Source: Pycnopodia helianthoides
Lineage: Eukaryota; Echinodermata; Asteroidea; Forcipulatida; Asteriidae
DNA length: 64,000 bases
Assembly: GCA_032158295.1 (NCBI GenBank)
Contig: CM063255.1
Span: 6,787,501-6,851,500 of the forward strand
Reading direction: 5' to 3'
Shown: positions 20,700 to 31,317 of the stretch, one piece after another
Numbering within the stretch: the stretch's first letter is position 1
How the letters are laid out: each line of letters opens with the position of its first letter
Position numbers and translations under genes: made by a program
Notes under the pieces: generated by a model
The model's database searches: none
What the model was told of the DNA's origin: nothing
Seen by the model: the letters and a program-made list of their open reading frames with translations, nothing else

Positions 20700-21330
20700 G
20701 AGACTAAGTACTCAGATTATGGATAAAAGTTGATGGTACCAGGCAATGGAAGCGAGTTCCACAGTGCACAGCATTGGGATGTTTAGTGAGACGTGAAACC
20801 CCAAGGCAATATCCGGTGAAATGGCTCATGGGGGGCTAGTGAGGCAATAGGCTTCTGCATTCTATCTAAATAAAGACAAATGACAGGCAGAAGCTCTGGC
20901 CCAAATGTGACAACTGGGCCCAATTTAATAGAGCTGCTTAAGCACAAAAAGTAGCTAAGCACAACCAAATTATGCTCACCAGAGTAAGGTTACCAGTCAA
21001 ACTACCACGTCACGTGTACAACTTGTGACTGGTATCCCGATCATTTCTGCTTAGTAGACACTTGTTAAGCAATATTTTCTGCTTAAGCAGCTCTATGAAA
21101 TTGGGCCCAGGAGGTAAGAACCTCCAAGCTCGATAAAGACAACCGACTCGTATGGCAGCACTCTTTGCCATGACTGACATATACATGTACCTCTCCCAAC
21201 TGGAGATGGCGAGTCCAAGAAGGCGAAAATCTGATACCTCAGACAAAGTCGATGGACCCGTATTATGAATGGGTGGAAATGTGTCATCTCTCTCGAGACA
21301 GAGACAGTTGTTTAGTTTTGTTTGCATTAA
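20700..21330 (-). mobile_element. LINE reverse-transcriptase 3' fragment, interrupted
   Basis: On the minus strand one frame gives FRLLGLAISSWE ... AKSAAIRVGCLYRAWRFLPP, the segment after the RT catalytic core in non-LTR retrotransposons (usual form: FLGL...IAKSASxRIGxLxRARRFLPP). Past the inserted MITE it continues as a LLPxxxxYLDRMQK stretch, then LWNSLPLPGTINF, the typical C-terminal W-N-S-L-P block. Frameshifts and missing pieces show it is dead. The clade is not assignable by eye. Confidence 0.8.
20916..21108. mobile_element. GGGCCC palindromic MITE inside the LINE
   Basis: GGGCCCAATTTAATAGAGC ... AGCTCTATGAAATTGGGCCC with internal GCTTAAGC, GTAGCTAAGCACAA and GACTGGTATCC. Other copies: 28232, 29667, 39888, 50738, 52031, 57172, 60008, 60724. 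Confidence 0.93.
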
Positions 21331-21506
21331 AGGTTGTACTAGCCAACATCCCCCAGCACTTCAGCACGGTCTCTAAATCATTATGCAATGAGACACCCAC
21401 CTCATCACAGGGAGAAGTGTTGGGGAGGGTGTTTATTTCGCGAGTCAACTTTTTCTGCAATCATTTCTGTGGAGAATAAGCAGCTCTCTAAGTGGTCCTG
21501 GACCCA

Positions 21507-21625
21507 ATTTCTTGGCTCTGCTTACCGCAAAATTCTGTGCTTACTGCCCATGGAACTATGTGCTTTATTAGGCGTCGTAAGCGCTGAATTCCACGGTAAG
21601 CAGAGCCATGAAATTGGACCATGGC
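21507..21625. mobile_element. Short palindromic MITE (GCTCTGCTTACCGC family)
   Basis: GGACCCAATTTCTTGGCTCT ... TTACCGCAAAATTCTG and its inverse ... GTAAGCAGAGCCATGAAATT. Related to the GGGCCC family by its outer bases only. Others at 25598, 30014 and 53677. Confidence 0.88.
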
Positions 21626-21855
21626 CGTCCGAAAGATTAATTATGAACGAGCTTAAAGTCAAAAAAAAATATTCTAAAAACGCTCGTAAGTGTGTTATTT
21701 ATGGTGAATGTGGTAGGGACAGATCTTTTCACGATCAATCATGTGGGGTAAATTCATGTTTATTTAATTTACCCTCATCTCTACATCCTTTAATCTAATT
21801 CTATGCAGCAACGTGGATCTGAACACAAATAATCCCGCAGGGGTGGATTGGTTGA

Positions 21856-21870
21856 AGGGGGGGGGGGGGG
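21856..21870 (+). repeat. Poly-G tract
   Basis: A run of about 14 G within AAGGGG...GGTAGAGG; other G runs occur at 22010 and 22918. Confidence 0.9.
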
Positions 21871-23035
21871 TAGAGGGTTTCAAAATCACCCAGCCACACA
21901 ATCTGATCTACTTTATACAAATTTTCCGGCCCAATCTGGGCACTGATTTATTGACACACAGCATCTTGGGTTTTGTTTTCTTTGTAACGTGCCCGGGAGA
22001 AGTGGGAGGGGGGGTGTTTATGCAAAACAGCCCCCCCGAGGGCCGAAGCGATCTGACGCAAGACACTCCCGCTTATTATTGAACGGACGGCCTGGGTGGG
22101 GAGGAGGAAAATCGAGTGCCCGTGGATTTAGGCAAAAAATTATTTGATTAGTTGATATCGGAGCGGGAAAGGGTAAAGAATGTCGTCTATGTGAGAACCG
22201 GGGAAACAAGCTAATCCAAGATTGTTTTGTTTTTTCTAAACCGAATGTTTAGGGAATCTAAAATGAACTCTCGTCTGTTTTTAGATCCTCAAAGTGTTGT
22301 ACACATGTGTGGTGTTTTCCATGCTTAAAAACATACACTGATGTACATTGTGTACATAATAATAATAATAATATATGGAATTATAAAGCGCACATTCTTT
22401 TTAGAGCCTTGCTACAACTTTTCTTTTTAAGAATTTGTAATTTTATGTACCAAAAAATTGAATTCATTAAATATGGTTTGAATAAAACAAAATTGTAAAC
22501 ACTTTTGCAAATCTTGGAAAAATAAATTTATATTTTTAAACTGACCTTAAATTTCCACGTTTGACCATAATGAATATATGCAATAAAAGGCGATTGTCGT
22601 GATCCTTACGGTACACGCATGCAAACTCGAGCAAGCTGCTACAATTAGCAGTAGTACGGTACAAAAACTGCACAAAATTAGGACGTGCTCAAGTAACAAA
22701 GCACTTATATATTCCAATTCAAAATATGACCTAACTTTGACGTGTTTAAGTGCAGTCGACACGGTGTGTGTAACACAGTCGGCGTAAATTCGCAATTTGA
22801 CACTTCAAGCCCGATGGTGGAGATCGATACTTCTCTATTTTTTCATAAGTTTCCAGATTATATTTTAACTTAATTTTATTACATTGTCAGTTTTAAATGT
22901 AATCAACCCATCAATATATTTTGGGGGGGACGGAAAAAAGTGAGGTGACAGAAAATTTTCAAAAACACAAAAAATGGAACCTGCATTAATTTTCCGTAGC
23001 TGATGCAAGCTCAACTGTGACCTTACCATCCCGAG
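21871..23035. other. Intronic sequence, mostly unique
   Basis: No SINE, LINE or MITE recognised apart from a short (AAT)n run at 22358-22373. Small frames on both strands show no family resemblance. Confidence 0.5.
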
Positions 23036-23038
23036 ACT

Positions 23039-23482
23039 TAAGGCCATCTAACACTGGGGCAATTTACAGGCAACCAGTTCAAGGCAATCTCCAATAAAAA
23101 AAATTCATTCCCATGTAAGTTTTTGTCATTATTTTCTTTGGGGGATAGTGAGTTACAGCTAGAAGAATGTCTCTTGTGCTGCCGAAGAGTTCCTTGAGGA
23201 TGCAGTGCAGAGCTGCCAACATTTGCATCTTGCAATCAGGGAGATGTTGTACAACAATCAGGGAGATATTTAGAACTACATGTACATTCGACATAATAGG
23301 GAAAAAGTTTCCATAATCAGGGAGATTTTCAATTTTGTTCATCAGATTATGGAAATATTGGTTTGCTTTCAGGGAACTTTCTGCAGAATCAGGGAGAGTT
23401 GGCAGCTCTAGCAGTGTACATGTAGTTGGTTGCCTCCAAGTTGCCTGACAAAAAAAATTGCCCTGTGTGACATGACCTTTAA
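23039..23482. mobile_element. TIR element with nested MITE, TTAA flanks
   Basis: Left end AGGCCATCTAACACTGGGGC and AATTTACAGGCAACCAG; right end GGTTGCCTCCAAG, AATTGCCCTGTGTGACATG and ACCTTTAA. Flanked by TTAA at 23037 and 23480 (one base of uncertainty). Confidence 0.65.
23209..23411. mobile_element. AGAGCTGCCAAC MITE, nested
   Basis: Ends AGAGCTGCCAACATTTG and GAGTTGGCAGCTCT are inverted; the interior repeats AATCAGGGAGAT several times. A possible 6-bp GCAGTG target duplication flanks it. A truncated copy is at 48612-48790. Confidence 0.82.
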
Positions 23483-23685
23483 ACTGTCTACAGAGATGCC
23501 CCTGCGTTTCATGTGTGAAGTTCAAGGTCAGTACGGCCACCAAGGCAGTGGGTACCGGTGATGTCATTCTGTGTGACACGGCCTTTAAACGGCGTCTAAC
23601 AGAGATGCCCCTGTGTTTCAGTGTGTGAAGTTCAAGGTCAGTACGGCATCAAGGCAGTGGGTACGTGATGTCATTTCTGAACTGC
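23462..23685. repeat. 112-bp tandem duplication
   Basis: Two copies of CTGTGTGACA...GCCTTTAAAC, AGAGATGCCCCTG, GTGTGAAGTTCAAGGTCAGT and AAGGCAGTGGGTAC, at 23462 and 23573. It starts in the right terminus of the previous element. Confidence 0.92.
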
Positions 23686-24324
23686 CGTAATGTCATTGCC
23701 TGTCCCTCGCCTCAAACGCAATCAATGGAGTAAATTTAATCAGCGGAGAAATGCCTCTGTATAGCTTCAGATACAATAATGGTCTTAATGCAATTTGCAG
23801 TCGCAGTTGTACAGTGCGTACCAGGCACTTTGGAAAGTGTGCGTCAATTTCTTATTGGTTTTTCCACTTGGGAGAGTCCCCGCTCGGAGAGGGAGGCGTA
23901 AATCAAGATCAATCAGTCCTTGAAGGCAAATTAAAAAAGTGAATACAGATTTTTACAATTTCATTCCGGTGAAACTTATTGTCAACAAGGGAGCTTGCCT
24001 GAACCTCCCATCTCCACCCCCCCCCCTCTAAAAAAGAAAACAGAAAAAAAAGAGAGAAAAACAAAAAGAGTAAACCCTTACATGTAGTTTTCCCTCAATA
24101 AACTTCTGTTGTTTTTCTTTCTTTTTTTTTTATAAAAAGTTAAAATAAATAAATAAATGAAAAGTTAGCTGAGATCGACTGTGCGAGTCTCACACATCTG
24201 GTGCCCTTCCCAAAGTTCCAATACAAACTTACATTCTCCTCATAAAAGTGCCCCTTACCAGAGGAAAATAGCTGTACCCCTTCAAGAGTGAAAATCAAGG
24301 CCTACAAATTGGGTTTTCCATACT

Positions 24325-24400
24325 TCAACGCATGTTGACGCGGCGATTCAGCCGCAGCCATAGCTGTAGCCGCCAACTGGGACACGGCCTTAGGGACAAC
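24325..24400. mobile_element. Half copy of the GGCGGCTACGGCT palindromic MITE
   Basis: GCCGCAGCCATAGCTGTAGC then CGCCAACTGGGACACGGCC. Fuller copies lie at 25140, 28120, 36890, 40125 and 53240. Confidence 0.65.
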
Positions 24401-24499
24401 ATTAGCATCAGGATTCAAACCCACATTCTCTTAACTTGAATACTGGTGCTCTAATCATGACCAAGCCATTTGACACTCTTCATGCGTGAATTCAGTCTC

Positions 24500-25085
24500 A
24501 AACTACATAATAACAATAACTGGATTTGTATAGTGCCAAATTACCAAAGGGTGCAAGGCAAAAAGAGAAAAGTAATCGGGACAACCAGCTACAAATTGGA
24601 GAACAGGTTAGTCTGGAGACCCTTTTTGAAGGAGAAAACAGTCTGAGCAATTTAAATGGGGACTGGAAGACCGTTCCAGCATGTCCATCAGGCGGGAAGC
24701 AGCAGTTGGGAAAAAGCTCTGTCACCGGCTTGTTTGCGTGACTTGTTCACCACACGAGGGAGATGGCATCACGGCTTTGAAGGGGAGTACGGGGCAGTTA
24801 TGGATTTCAACAAGTGAAGAGAGATAATCTGGAGCACTGTGAGTGAATGGATTTATAGGCATGGACCAGTGTGCGGAACTCAATACGTTGGGCTATTGGA
24901 AGCCAGTGGATTGTCGTCTTAGAAGTGGTGAGGTGTGGGAGTGTTTATTGGCATCTGGAAGATTAGCCAAGCACATCTACTCTGAAGTCGTTGGAGGCGA
25001 GATACGTCTTTCATAGAGACGCCATTCAACAGACGACAGCTGCAGTCCTGAGCTTGGACAGGATCAGGGCACGGACTGCACTGTG
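24500..25085 (-). mobile_element. LINE reverse-transcriptase C-terminal fragment with 3' tail
   Basis: On the minus strand the frame near 25050 reads DCSCRLLNGVSMKDVSRLQR and on to LQSRCAWLIFQ, the DYCNSLLYGLP...LQRLQNxxARLI block of CR1/L2-type LINEs. Further along, in other frames, come PLLRR...STGFQ, the GDRAFS region and a W-N-G-L-P. The 3' end CACTATACAAATCCAG followed by TTATTGTTATTATG is a LINE-type tail. At least three frameshifts and stops make it a relic. Confidence 0.85.
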
Positions 25086-25139
25086 TTAGACGTGCCAATT
25101 TTTCAACTGAAAAAATATTGTGCCCTCTGTTTGCGAGGC

Positions 25140-25295
25140 GTTTCTTCATTGGCAAAATGCTGCAGAAAGAATTGGGCTACAGCTGCGGCTGCAGCTACGG
25201 CTAGATTTTGGCGTCATCATGCTTTGAAGTATAGGACATCCTTAGAGGCACCCTTAGCAACAGCTGTAGCCACCAATTTGGATACAGCCAATTAA
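25140..25295. mobile_element. GGCGGCTACGGCT palindromic MITE
   Basis: GAATTGGGCTACAGCTGCGG on the left, AACAGCTGTAGCCACCAATT and TGGATACAGCC on the right, with the shared interior TATAGGACATCCTTAG. Confidence 0.82.
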
Positions 25296-25409
25296 ACAAC
25301 CTCTGCCCCCTCAAAATGGCTTCTTTTTTTTAGAAATGAGTGAAACATTTAATTTTTGTTTTTGTTTTTCACAAGTCAAATACTCAATGTTTGAAAATAG
25401 AGAAAACTA

Positions 25410-25572
25410 ACATGTTTTTTTTTTTTCCCTCACTATTTTCTTGTGACTCCGATGACCGATTGAGCTTAAACTTTTACAGGTTTGTTGTTTCATGAATATG
25501 TTGGGTCACATAAAGTGCGGAAACTGGTCTTTTCAATTATCAAAGTTGTCCATGTGCTTTAAGCCCTTTCTT
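25410..25572. mobile_element. TTAA MITE fragment, family AAGCACATGGACAAC
   Basis: TCACTATTTTCTTGTGACTC, GATTGAGCTTAAACTTTTAC and right end AAAGTTGTCCATGTGCTTTAA match 47571-47896. Confidence 0.72.
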
Positions 25573-25597
25573 CCATAGCAGTTGCCAGCTGCACTTT

Positions 25598-25703
25598 CCT
25601 GCTTACCGCGGAATTCTGCGCTTACTGCGCCCTGTAAAGCACATCACTCTATTCGTCGTACGCCAATTTCTGCGGTAAGCAGAGCCACGAAATTGGGCCC
25701 AGA
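25598..25703. mobile_element. Short palindromic MITE (GCTCTGCTTACCGC family)
   Basis: CTGCTTACCGCGGAATTCTG ... TTTCTGCGGTAAGCAGAGCC then ACGAAATTGGGCCC. The left outer 15 bp are missing. Confidence 0.82.
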
Positions 25704-25999
25704 TCTCTCAATCTCACAAATTCCTAGATGTAGTCTTAGCCCCAGATGTTACTACCTTTAAACAAGTACATTTGCGCTCATATATGTATACAGGACATAA
25801 ACACCTTGAAGCCAAAACTAGGCATGCTTGGGAATGCAGATAAATACAGCTAGGCAATTCTGCTGTGGGAGGCGGAGCTTACTGGATTGGTCCATTCGTC
25901 CTAATCTCTTCCTTCCTCAGAAAAAGGGCACTTAGACAGTTCTTAACACCAATGGGACTGATTTTTTAAGGAGGGACTAGTGGTCCAAAACCAGGGTAA

Positions 26000-26120
26000 T
26001 ACCCAAGGACTCGAGTTCAACACTGCATCACTGGCCCCAGGCCAGTGATTTTACCATCAGGCCAGTAAACTCAGGACTGAACATGACCGACTGTCTTGTG
26101 TTGTTCAACTGAACCAAATT
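26000..26120. repeat. Dispersed GGCCAGT repeat
   Basis: CACTGGCCCCAGGCCAGTG, TCAGGCCAGTAAACTCA and a following TGACCGACTGTCTTGTG match 60205-60295. Confidence 0.55.
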
Positions 26121-26154
26121 CCGGCCCTGAGTCCCTCTGTGGCCCACGTACAGG

Positions 26155-26330
26155 CCCGGAATTTCATCTTTGAGAGGGCGAAGCCATTTTCATTTTTGAA
26201 AAGGGCACTTCCATTGGGAAAATCTTAAAGTCTATGGGAAACTTTTGAAGGCGAACCTGAGGCCAAGACCAGGGCAACAACAGCAGCCGTGGTCTCCAGG
26301 TAATTCCAGTCCTTAATGCAATGCCAAGGT
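26155..26330 (-). repeat. Dispersed GCCCTTTGCC repeat
   Basis: The complement reads CCTGGTCTTGGCCTCAGG, AAGTGCCCTTTTCAAAAA, ATGGCTTCGCCCTCTCAAAG. Same-order matches lie at 56635, 58125 and 61735 on the plus strand. Confidence 0.65.
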
Positions 26331-27084
26331 TAAATTTGAAAGAAGGCAAAAGCCTTCTTAATACCAAACACATCATGTTTATCTTACAATTCAGCACGTA
26401 GTGTGTGTTCAAGGTTTATGTACATAATCAACCTACATGTACATAAAATAGAAAGCATCAGATGCGTGTTGAAAAAGGAAGACTGAAGAAGACAAACAAA
26501 TCATTCCACACGTGTGACCTTCACTAATCAAATCGCCTTCCCCCCAACTGATATAACTGGCAAAATAATTTCTGCGCAAACAACAAAAAAGAGCTTGCCG
26601 CCATGCACACGGACAATTTTGTTGCAAATTTTGTTTTGAATCGGCGGGCGAACACAGGCACGCACGGAAGAGCAGATGACTATGACCATGTAACAGTATC
26701 GTAATTTTTGCATCTCGGGTTGCCACGGCAACACAAACCGCCTCTTTTGAAGTGGTAAAATCCAGAAGGCTGCTGTAATAAAAAGGGAGGGGGGGGGACA
26801 GTGACATATATCTTAGGACCATGAATGACAAATTATGTAATCCCCTGCAGGTTCTTTGCAGCTTATTACACGGCCATTGTCCCTTTGAAGGCTATAAAAC
26901 CCATATTCTAGCAGTACACAATTTTCTTCTGTGGTTTGCAGTACACACTGTACATGTATGTAATAATCTCTGTGATGGAAATGGCGGTTTATTGACACAA
27001 CAAACCAGATGCCTCAATATGCTTGGATCGTCTCCTAGGAGCATGCCATCGCTTCTTTCTAGAGCCGCAAGTTGTACGAGAGAT

Positions 27085-27475
27085 ATCACGTATGTGCTAC
27101 CGCGAATTCCTACCCATGCAATGTTTTAAATCCTACTCATGGTGTTAATGCAAATCTCACTAGATTGTATCTCCACCATGAAAAGAATCAAATCCTTCAA
27201 ATGCACATTGGTTTTACTGCAAATCTTACTAGATTGTATCTCCACCATGCAAAGATTCAAATCCTACTCATGTATAGGGTGTTACTGCAAACCTTACTAG
27301 ATTGTATCTCCACCATGAAAAGATTCAAATCCTACTCATGTACATGGTTTTACTGCAAATCTTACTAGGATTGTATTTCCACCATGAAGAGATTCAAATC
27401 CTACCCATGTACATTACATGTACATGGTGTTACCGCACTCCACCATTAAAAGATTCAAATCCTTCTCATGCATTC
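27085..27475. repeat. 73-bp tandem array of foldback-element ends
   Basis: About five copies of AAATCTTACTAGATTGTATC then TCCACCATGAAAAGATTCAA then ATCCTACTCATGTACATGG. The unit is the terminus of the GCGGTAACACC family (compare 20430-20470 and 11488-11545). Confidence 0.9.
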
Positions 27476-27640
27476 TCAGATTTGAAAGTTTTTGGGTGAA
27501 AATGTTTCCAAACTGCATTACTTCGAAGGGAATCCTTTCTCAAAAATAATGTTCTACTATCAACGGCTGCAGTGCTTCTCACCAAGTAAGTTTTCATGGC
27601 GATTAATTTTTGGGGTATTTACCAGAGTATGAACCTTAAA
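27455..27640. mobile_element. TTAA MITE fragment
   Basis: TTCTCAGATTTGAAAG, CGAAGGGAATCCTTTCTC and CAGTGCTTCTCACCAAGTAA then GAACCTTAAAAG, the right half of the AGGCAGGG families. Confidence 0.7.
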
Positions 27641-28119
27641 AGCGTTGAATTCACCAAATTACATTCGGATTTGAGAACCCAATCTGGACAGATTGAACCA
27701 AATGAGAAATCTAAACACTGCAGATGGTCCTTTCGAGCTGCCGGTGTGAGTGCGTTGAGTTGAAACAAAACTCAGCCTGCAGTTTAGGGTTACATCTTTG
27801 TAATATTTGGCAAACTAACAATTTATCGGTAATTGAAGTTTAGTCAATGTGAGGGAGAGGAATAATGATTGCATCGTTCTGAGACGGTTGTTTTTCCTCC
27901 CGAGGAAGGAAACTGAACAGTTTGATGGAAACATGAGCTAAAGCTCTACCCGGCAAAAGTAGATAACTCAATTTAATTCAATAACATTTACGTCCACTTA
28001 TAAGACACACCATGTAACATCGATGGCCATGTACCGGGTATTAACCTATTGGCTGTTATAAATGTAACTTTCATTTCGTGAAAAAGACACCAGACTTTTT
28101 GTCCTCCTCCAGCCTTGGT

Positions 28120-28215
28120 TATAGGCTGTGTCCGAATGAATTGCTTCGGCTGTGGCTATGCCAACTGCAATAGCCGTAGCCGGAGTTGCATGATTCGGAC
28201 AAGCCCTTACACTGA
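28120..28215. mobile_element. GGCGGCTACGGCT palindromic MITE, short form
   Basis: GGCTGTGTCCGAATGAATTG and CTTCGGCTGTGGCTAT pair with ATAGCCGTAGCCGGAG and ATGATTCGGACAAGCC. Confidence 0.75.
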
Positions 28216-28231
28216 TCTGGAGGGACTAGTT

Positions 28232-28695
28232 TCAATTTCATAGAGCTGCTTTAAAGGCACTGGACACATTTGGTAATTACTCAAAACAAATATTAGCTTA
28301 AAAACTTACTTGGTAACGAGCAACGGAGAGCTGTTGATAGTATAAAACACTGTGGGAAACGACTCCCTCTGAAGTAACGTAGTTTTTGAGAAAGAAGTAA
28401 ATTCTCAGTAAAATATTAAAAGACTTCTGGCCAGTATTATGCACCTAAAAGCACACCAAATTTTCACCGATTTGTTATTTTATGCATATGATGGGATACA
28501 CCAAGTGAAAATACTGGTTTTTGACAATTACCAAAGGTGTCAAGTGTCTGTATGCAGAAAATATTGCTTAACAATTTTCTGCTAAGCAGAAATTAGCTCT
28601 GCTAAGCAGAAATTAGCAGGAGTTCAGTCAAAAATTGTACCTATTTTTATTCTATGTGCTCAACAGCTTTATGAAAATAAATTTGGGCTGAGTAG
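28232..28695. mobile_element. GGGCCC palindromic MITE, split by a nested insertion
   Basis: Left piece TTTCATAGAGCTGC and, after the insert, GCAGAAAATATTGCTTAACA and CAACAGCTTTATGAAAAT. The break lies at a TTAA that is present in intact copies (CTGCTTAAGCAG). Confidence 0.8.
28255..28549. mobile_element. TTAA MITE, family AGGCACTGGACAC, nested
   Basis: Left AGGCACTGGACACATTTGGT, right ACCAAAGGTGTCAAGTGTCT. TTAA precedes it; the right flank reads GTAT, a decayed TTAA. The interior is shared with the AGGCAGGGTATAC family (AACTTACTTGGTAACGAGCA). Confidence 0.85.
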
Positions 28696-28724
28696 AATGG
28701 GTGATAAGACAAGACGGCTGGATA

Positions 28725-29092
28725 GTGAGTTGTGGCCGGGGGGTTAAGAACACCGAACTCAAGCTCTGGTGCTTCTGTTCAGCAGAGTGTGGGTTCGAGT
28801 CCCGGTCGTGACACTTGTGTCCCTGAGCAAGACACTTAACTATAACTGCTTCTCTCCACCCACACCCAGGGGTAAAATGGGTACCTGTGAGGGCAGAGGT
28901 GGTTCTTGTGATTGATTTAGCTTAGTAGCGCATATTTGTAGCACAGGCTGTATACTCCCCAGGGAGCTGAGAGGGTTTAAGGAATGAAATGGCCCAGTGA
29001 CCAGGGGTAATAATTGTGATGCGCAGTAGAGTATATTCATATAGGCATTGCGCAATATAAATGTCCGTTATTATTATTATTATTATTATTAG
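28725..29092 (+). mobile_element. Full-length tRNA-derived SINE, family 1 subfamily b
   Basis: A-box TTGTGGCCGGGGGGTT, B-box GGGTTCGAGTCCCGGTCGTG, GACACTTGTGTCCCTGAGC, AAGACACTTAACTATAACTG, CCCAGGGGTAAAATGGGTAC, a GCGCAATATAAATGTCCGTT tail and (ATT)n. The least decayed copy in the window, so probably the youngest. Confidence 0.93.
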
Positions 29093-29660
29093 TGAGTAAA
29101 TGTCAATTTATGTCACTCCGTTTCCAACATCCCCGGGAGTATTCCATTCATAAAAAGATCACAACGGAATTTCAATACCTCCTTGGAGTTCTTATTGTAT
29201 CCGCAGATTAATAGGTGACCTTGCCGTTACATGGATCACTGTCCCTTTGTATTGTACATGCATGTAAAAGTATGATGTAGAAATGAATACAGAGTAAAAA
29301 CAATTCTGTGAGAGTCTCGTGAACCCAAGGGCTTGCAATGCTTACTGGATTATTGGCCATAGCCCAGTAGTTTTGGCATTGAGTAACTCGCACAATAGAA
29401 AAAGTCCTGCAGTCTAAAATGTAGTCATTTTACTTTGTGGGTTAATCATGTTAATACTTGATATTTGAATCAAAAAGTCAAATTCCCCTAAAGGGGGGCT
29501 GTGTTGCAGGCATGCAACTGTAACTTCACCAAAAAAGAGGAAATTACAAAATTGCAAAGATTTTGTACAGTATTTTTTAATTTTGAATGGTAAAACTGAG
29601 AATAAAAAAAGAGGCTGATCCGAGGAAAAGTTGCATGCCTGGTGTTGTCATGATCAAAGC
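29093..29660. other. No recognisable feature
   Basis: Unique AT-rich intron sequence; no paired splice sites in a plausible frame noted. Confidence 0.45.
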
Positions 29661-29666
29661 AGGCCT

Positions 29667-29845
29667 GGGCCCAATTTCATAGAGCTGCTTAAGCATAACA
29701 AGTAGCTAAGCACAATAAAAATTATGCTTACCAGAGTTAAGTTACCAGTCAAAATACCATGTCACATGTGCAATCTGTGACTGGTAACCTGCTTAGTTTT
29801 GCTAAGCAGAAAATTGTTAAGCAATATTTGCAGCTCTATGAAAAA
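29667..29845. mobile_element. GGGCCC palindromic MITE
   Basis: GGGCCCAATTTCATAGAGC ... CAGCTCTATGAAAAACTG; the right outer end is degraded. Interior GTAGCTAAGCACAATAAAAA and GTGACTGGTAACC are as in other copies. Confidence 0.9.
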
Positions 29846-30013
29846 CTGTCCCCTGGTGGCTGTACATGGAATGATGATCTCTCACCATTTCTCACCCAGT
29901 TGCTGCACGTGTGCCCTCCCTCCATATCATGCCTATGGAGAGCATGCATGCAGTAACTCAGGCATGACTGGGTGAGAGTTCATAATTCCATGTACATGTA
30001 CAGCCACAGGCCT

Positions 30014-30123
30014 GGGCCCAATTTTATGGCTCTGCTTATCGCGGAGTTCTGCACTTACATCCCTTAGAGTTATGTGCTCGGTAAGTGCAGAATTCCGTGC
30101 TAAACAGAGCCATGAAATTGGAC
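30014..30123. mobile_element. Short palindromic MITE (GCTCTGCTTACCGC family)
   Basis: GGGCCCAATTTTATGGCTCT ... ATCGCGGAGTTCTGCACTTA and its inverse, ending AGAGCCATGAAATTGGACAC. Confidence 0.88.
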
Positions 30124-30164
30124 ACTGCTTTGATAATGACGACGACGCAGCCCCTTTAAGGTGA

Positions 30165-30350
30165 TCCCCTGGCTGCCGCTTCCCAGGTTGTATCATAAAC
30201 TTTGGTGTGATCCCTGGCTACACGGCAGTTACAGGTTGTATGGCGTCTGACCCCCCCGAACAAAAATACAGCCAAAACAGGGAGACCGCCAACATAGATA
30301 CATTGTAGCTCTAGCATGTTCAAATCCTGCTCTAGTCACTTTGTCTTTCT
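30165..30350 (+). mobile_element. tRNA-like repeat, family 2
   Basis: GGCTGCCGCTTCCCAGGTTG, GTGTGATCCCTGGCTACACG, GGGAGACCGCCAACATAG and the 3' tRNA half GTTCAAATCCTGCTCTAGTC. The 5' tRNA half is deleted. Confidence 0.8.
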
Positions 30351-30354
30351 TCAC

Positions 30355-31315
30355 CGCAAACCTTTTAAAGATTTACTAACAAGTGCTTTTCAAAATACTA
30401 AAATCCAGAAAACAACAAAATAATGTTGATGTCTTCTGGAGAAAAAAAACAGTGAATAGGTGAAGAGTATTGCTACATGTAGTCAGCAAGTCGGCAAACT
30501 TGCTTCCTTACACCCTCCCAAAGAAATTGCTCCTGCTATGTCCCTCTGAATATAGCACCAACAAACACTGACAGATTTAGCCTTGGGTTTGTGGGTCATT
30601 GCTCTGAGCTCAGTAATCATATGCAAGCTTAACAAAGGGACACAATTATCGAAGGACTAAGCACTAAGGCAGTTTCCAGTAATGTGTTATCTCTCTGCGT
30701 AGAAATCTCTGTATTTTAATAAACAGTTACAATTATTTGCACATACAAATTTGCATGCCCTTCTTTTCATCAAAAGTACCTCTTAAACTGTGAAAAATCT
30801 CTGGTTGAAGTGTTCTAACCATGGTTAGAGGGGCATGTTACATCTGTGAGTCCACTATCTACCATTTACATGTACTTTTAAGTTTAGGCAGTTGGGTATT
30901 ACAGGTTTTTAGCAATCTGGACACACTGCTTTGCAAATTTACAGCCAATTTGGACAGTTTTTTTTTTTCAAAATAAAAATTCCAGCTAAACCCTTTTTTC
31001 AACTAAAAGGATGAGAAAAGATTTAAATTTTCTGAACACCAATGTTAAACCCGACCCTCTTCCATTATTTATTTTTCAGTTAAGTTTTCTCAAAAGAATT
31101 AAATTTAGGAAGGGAAGACAATGGAAGAAGTGAAATCTTCAAAAAACCACTCTTAAACCCCTCCCCTCTTCCCTTAAAAAACATCTTTTTAAACTACTTT
31201 GTTTTCTCAAAGGAATATGATTTATCTTGTCAAATACTCACAAAATATGAATTTGTATAAAAAAATCACACACACAAAAATTATTTAGTAGGATTCACAC
31301 TGCCTCTAGCTACCG
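30355..31315. other. No recognisable feature
   Basis: Unique intronic sequence, T- and A-rich near 30960. Nothing supportable as a gene or mobile element. Confidence 0.45.
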
Positions 31316-31317
31316 GT

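Noticed and set aside
21388..21798. 136-codon plus-strand frame
   Set aside because: Runs straight through the palindromic MITE at 21507-21625; no domain.
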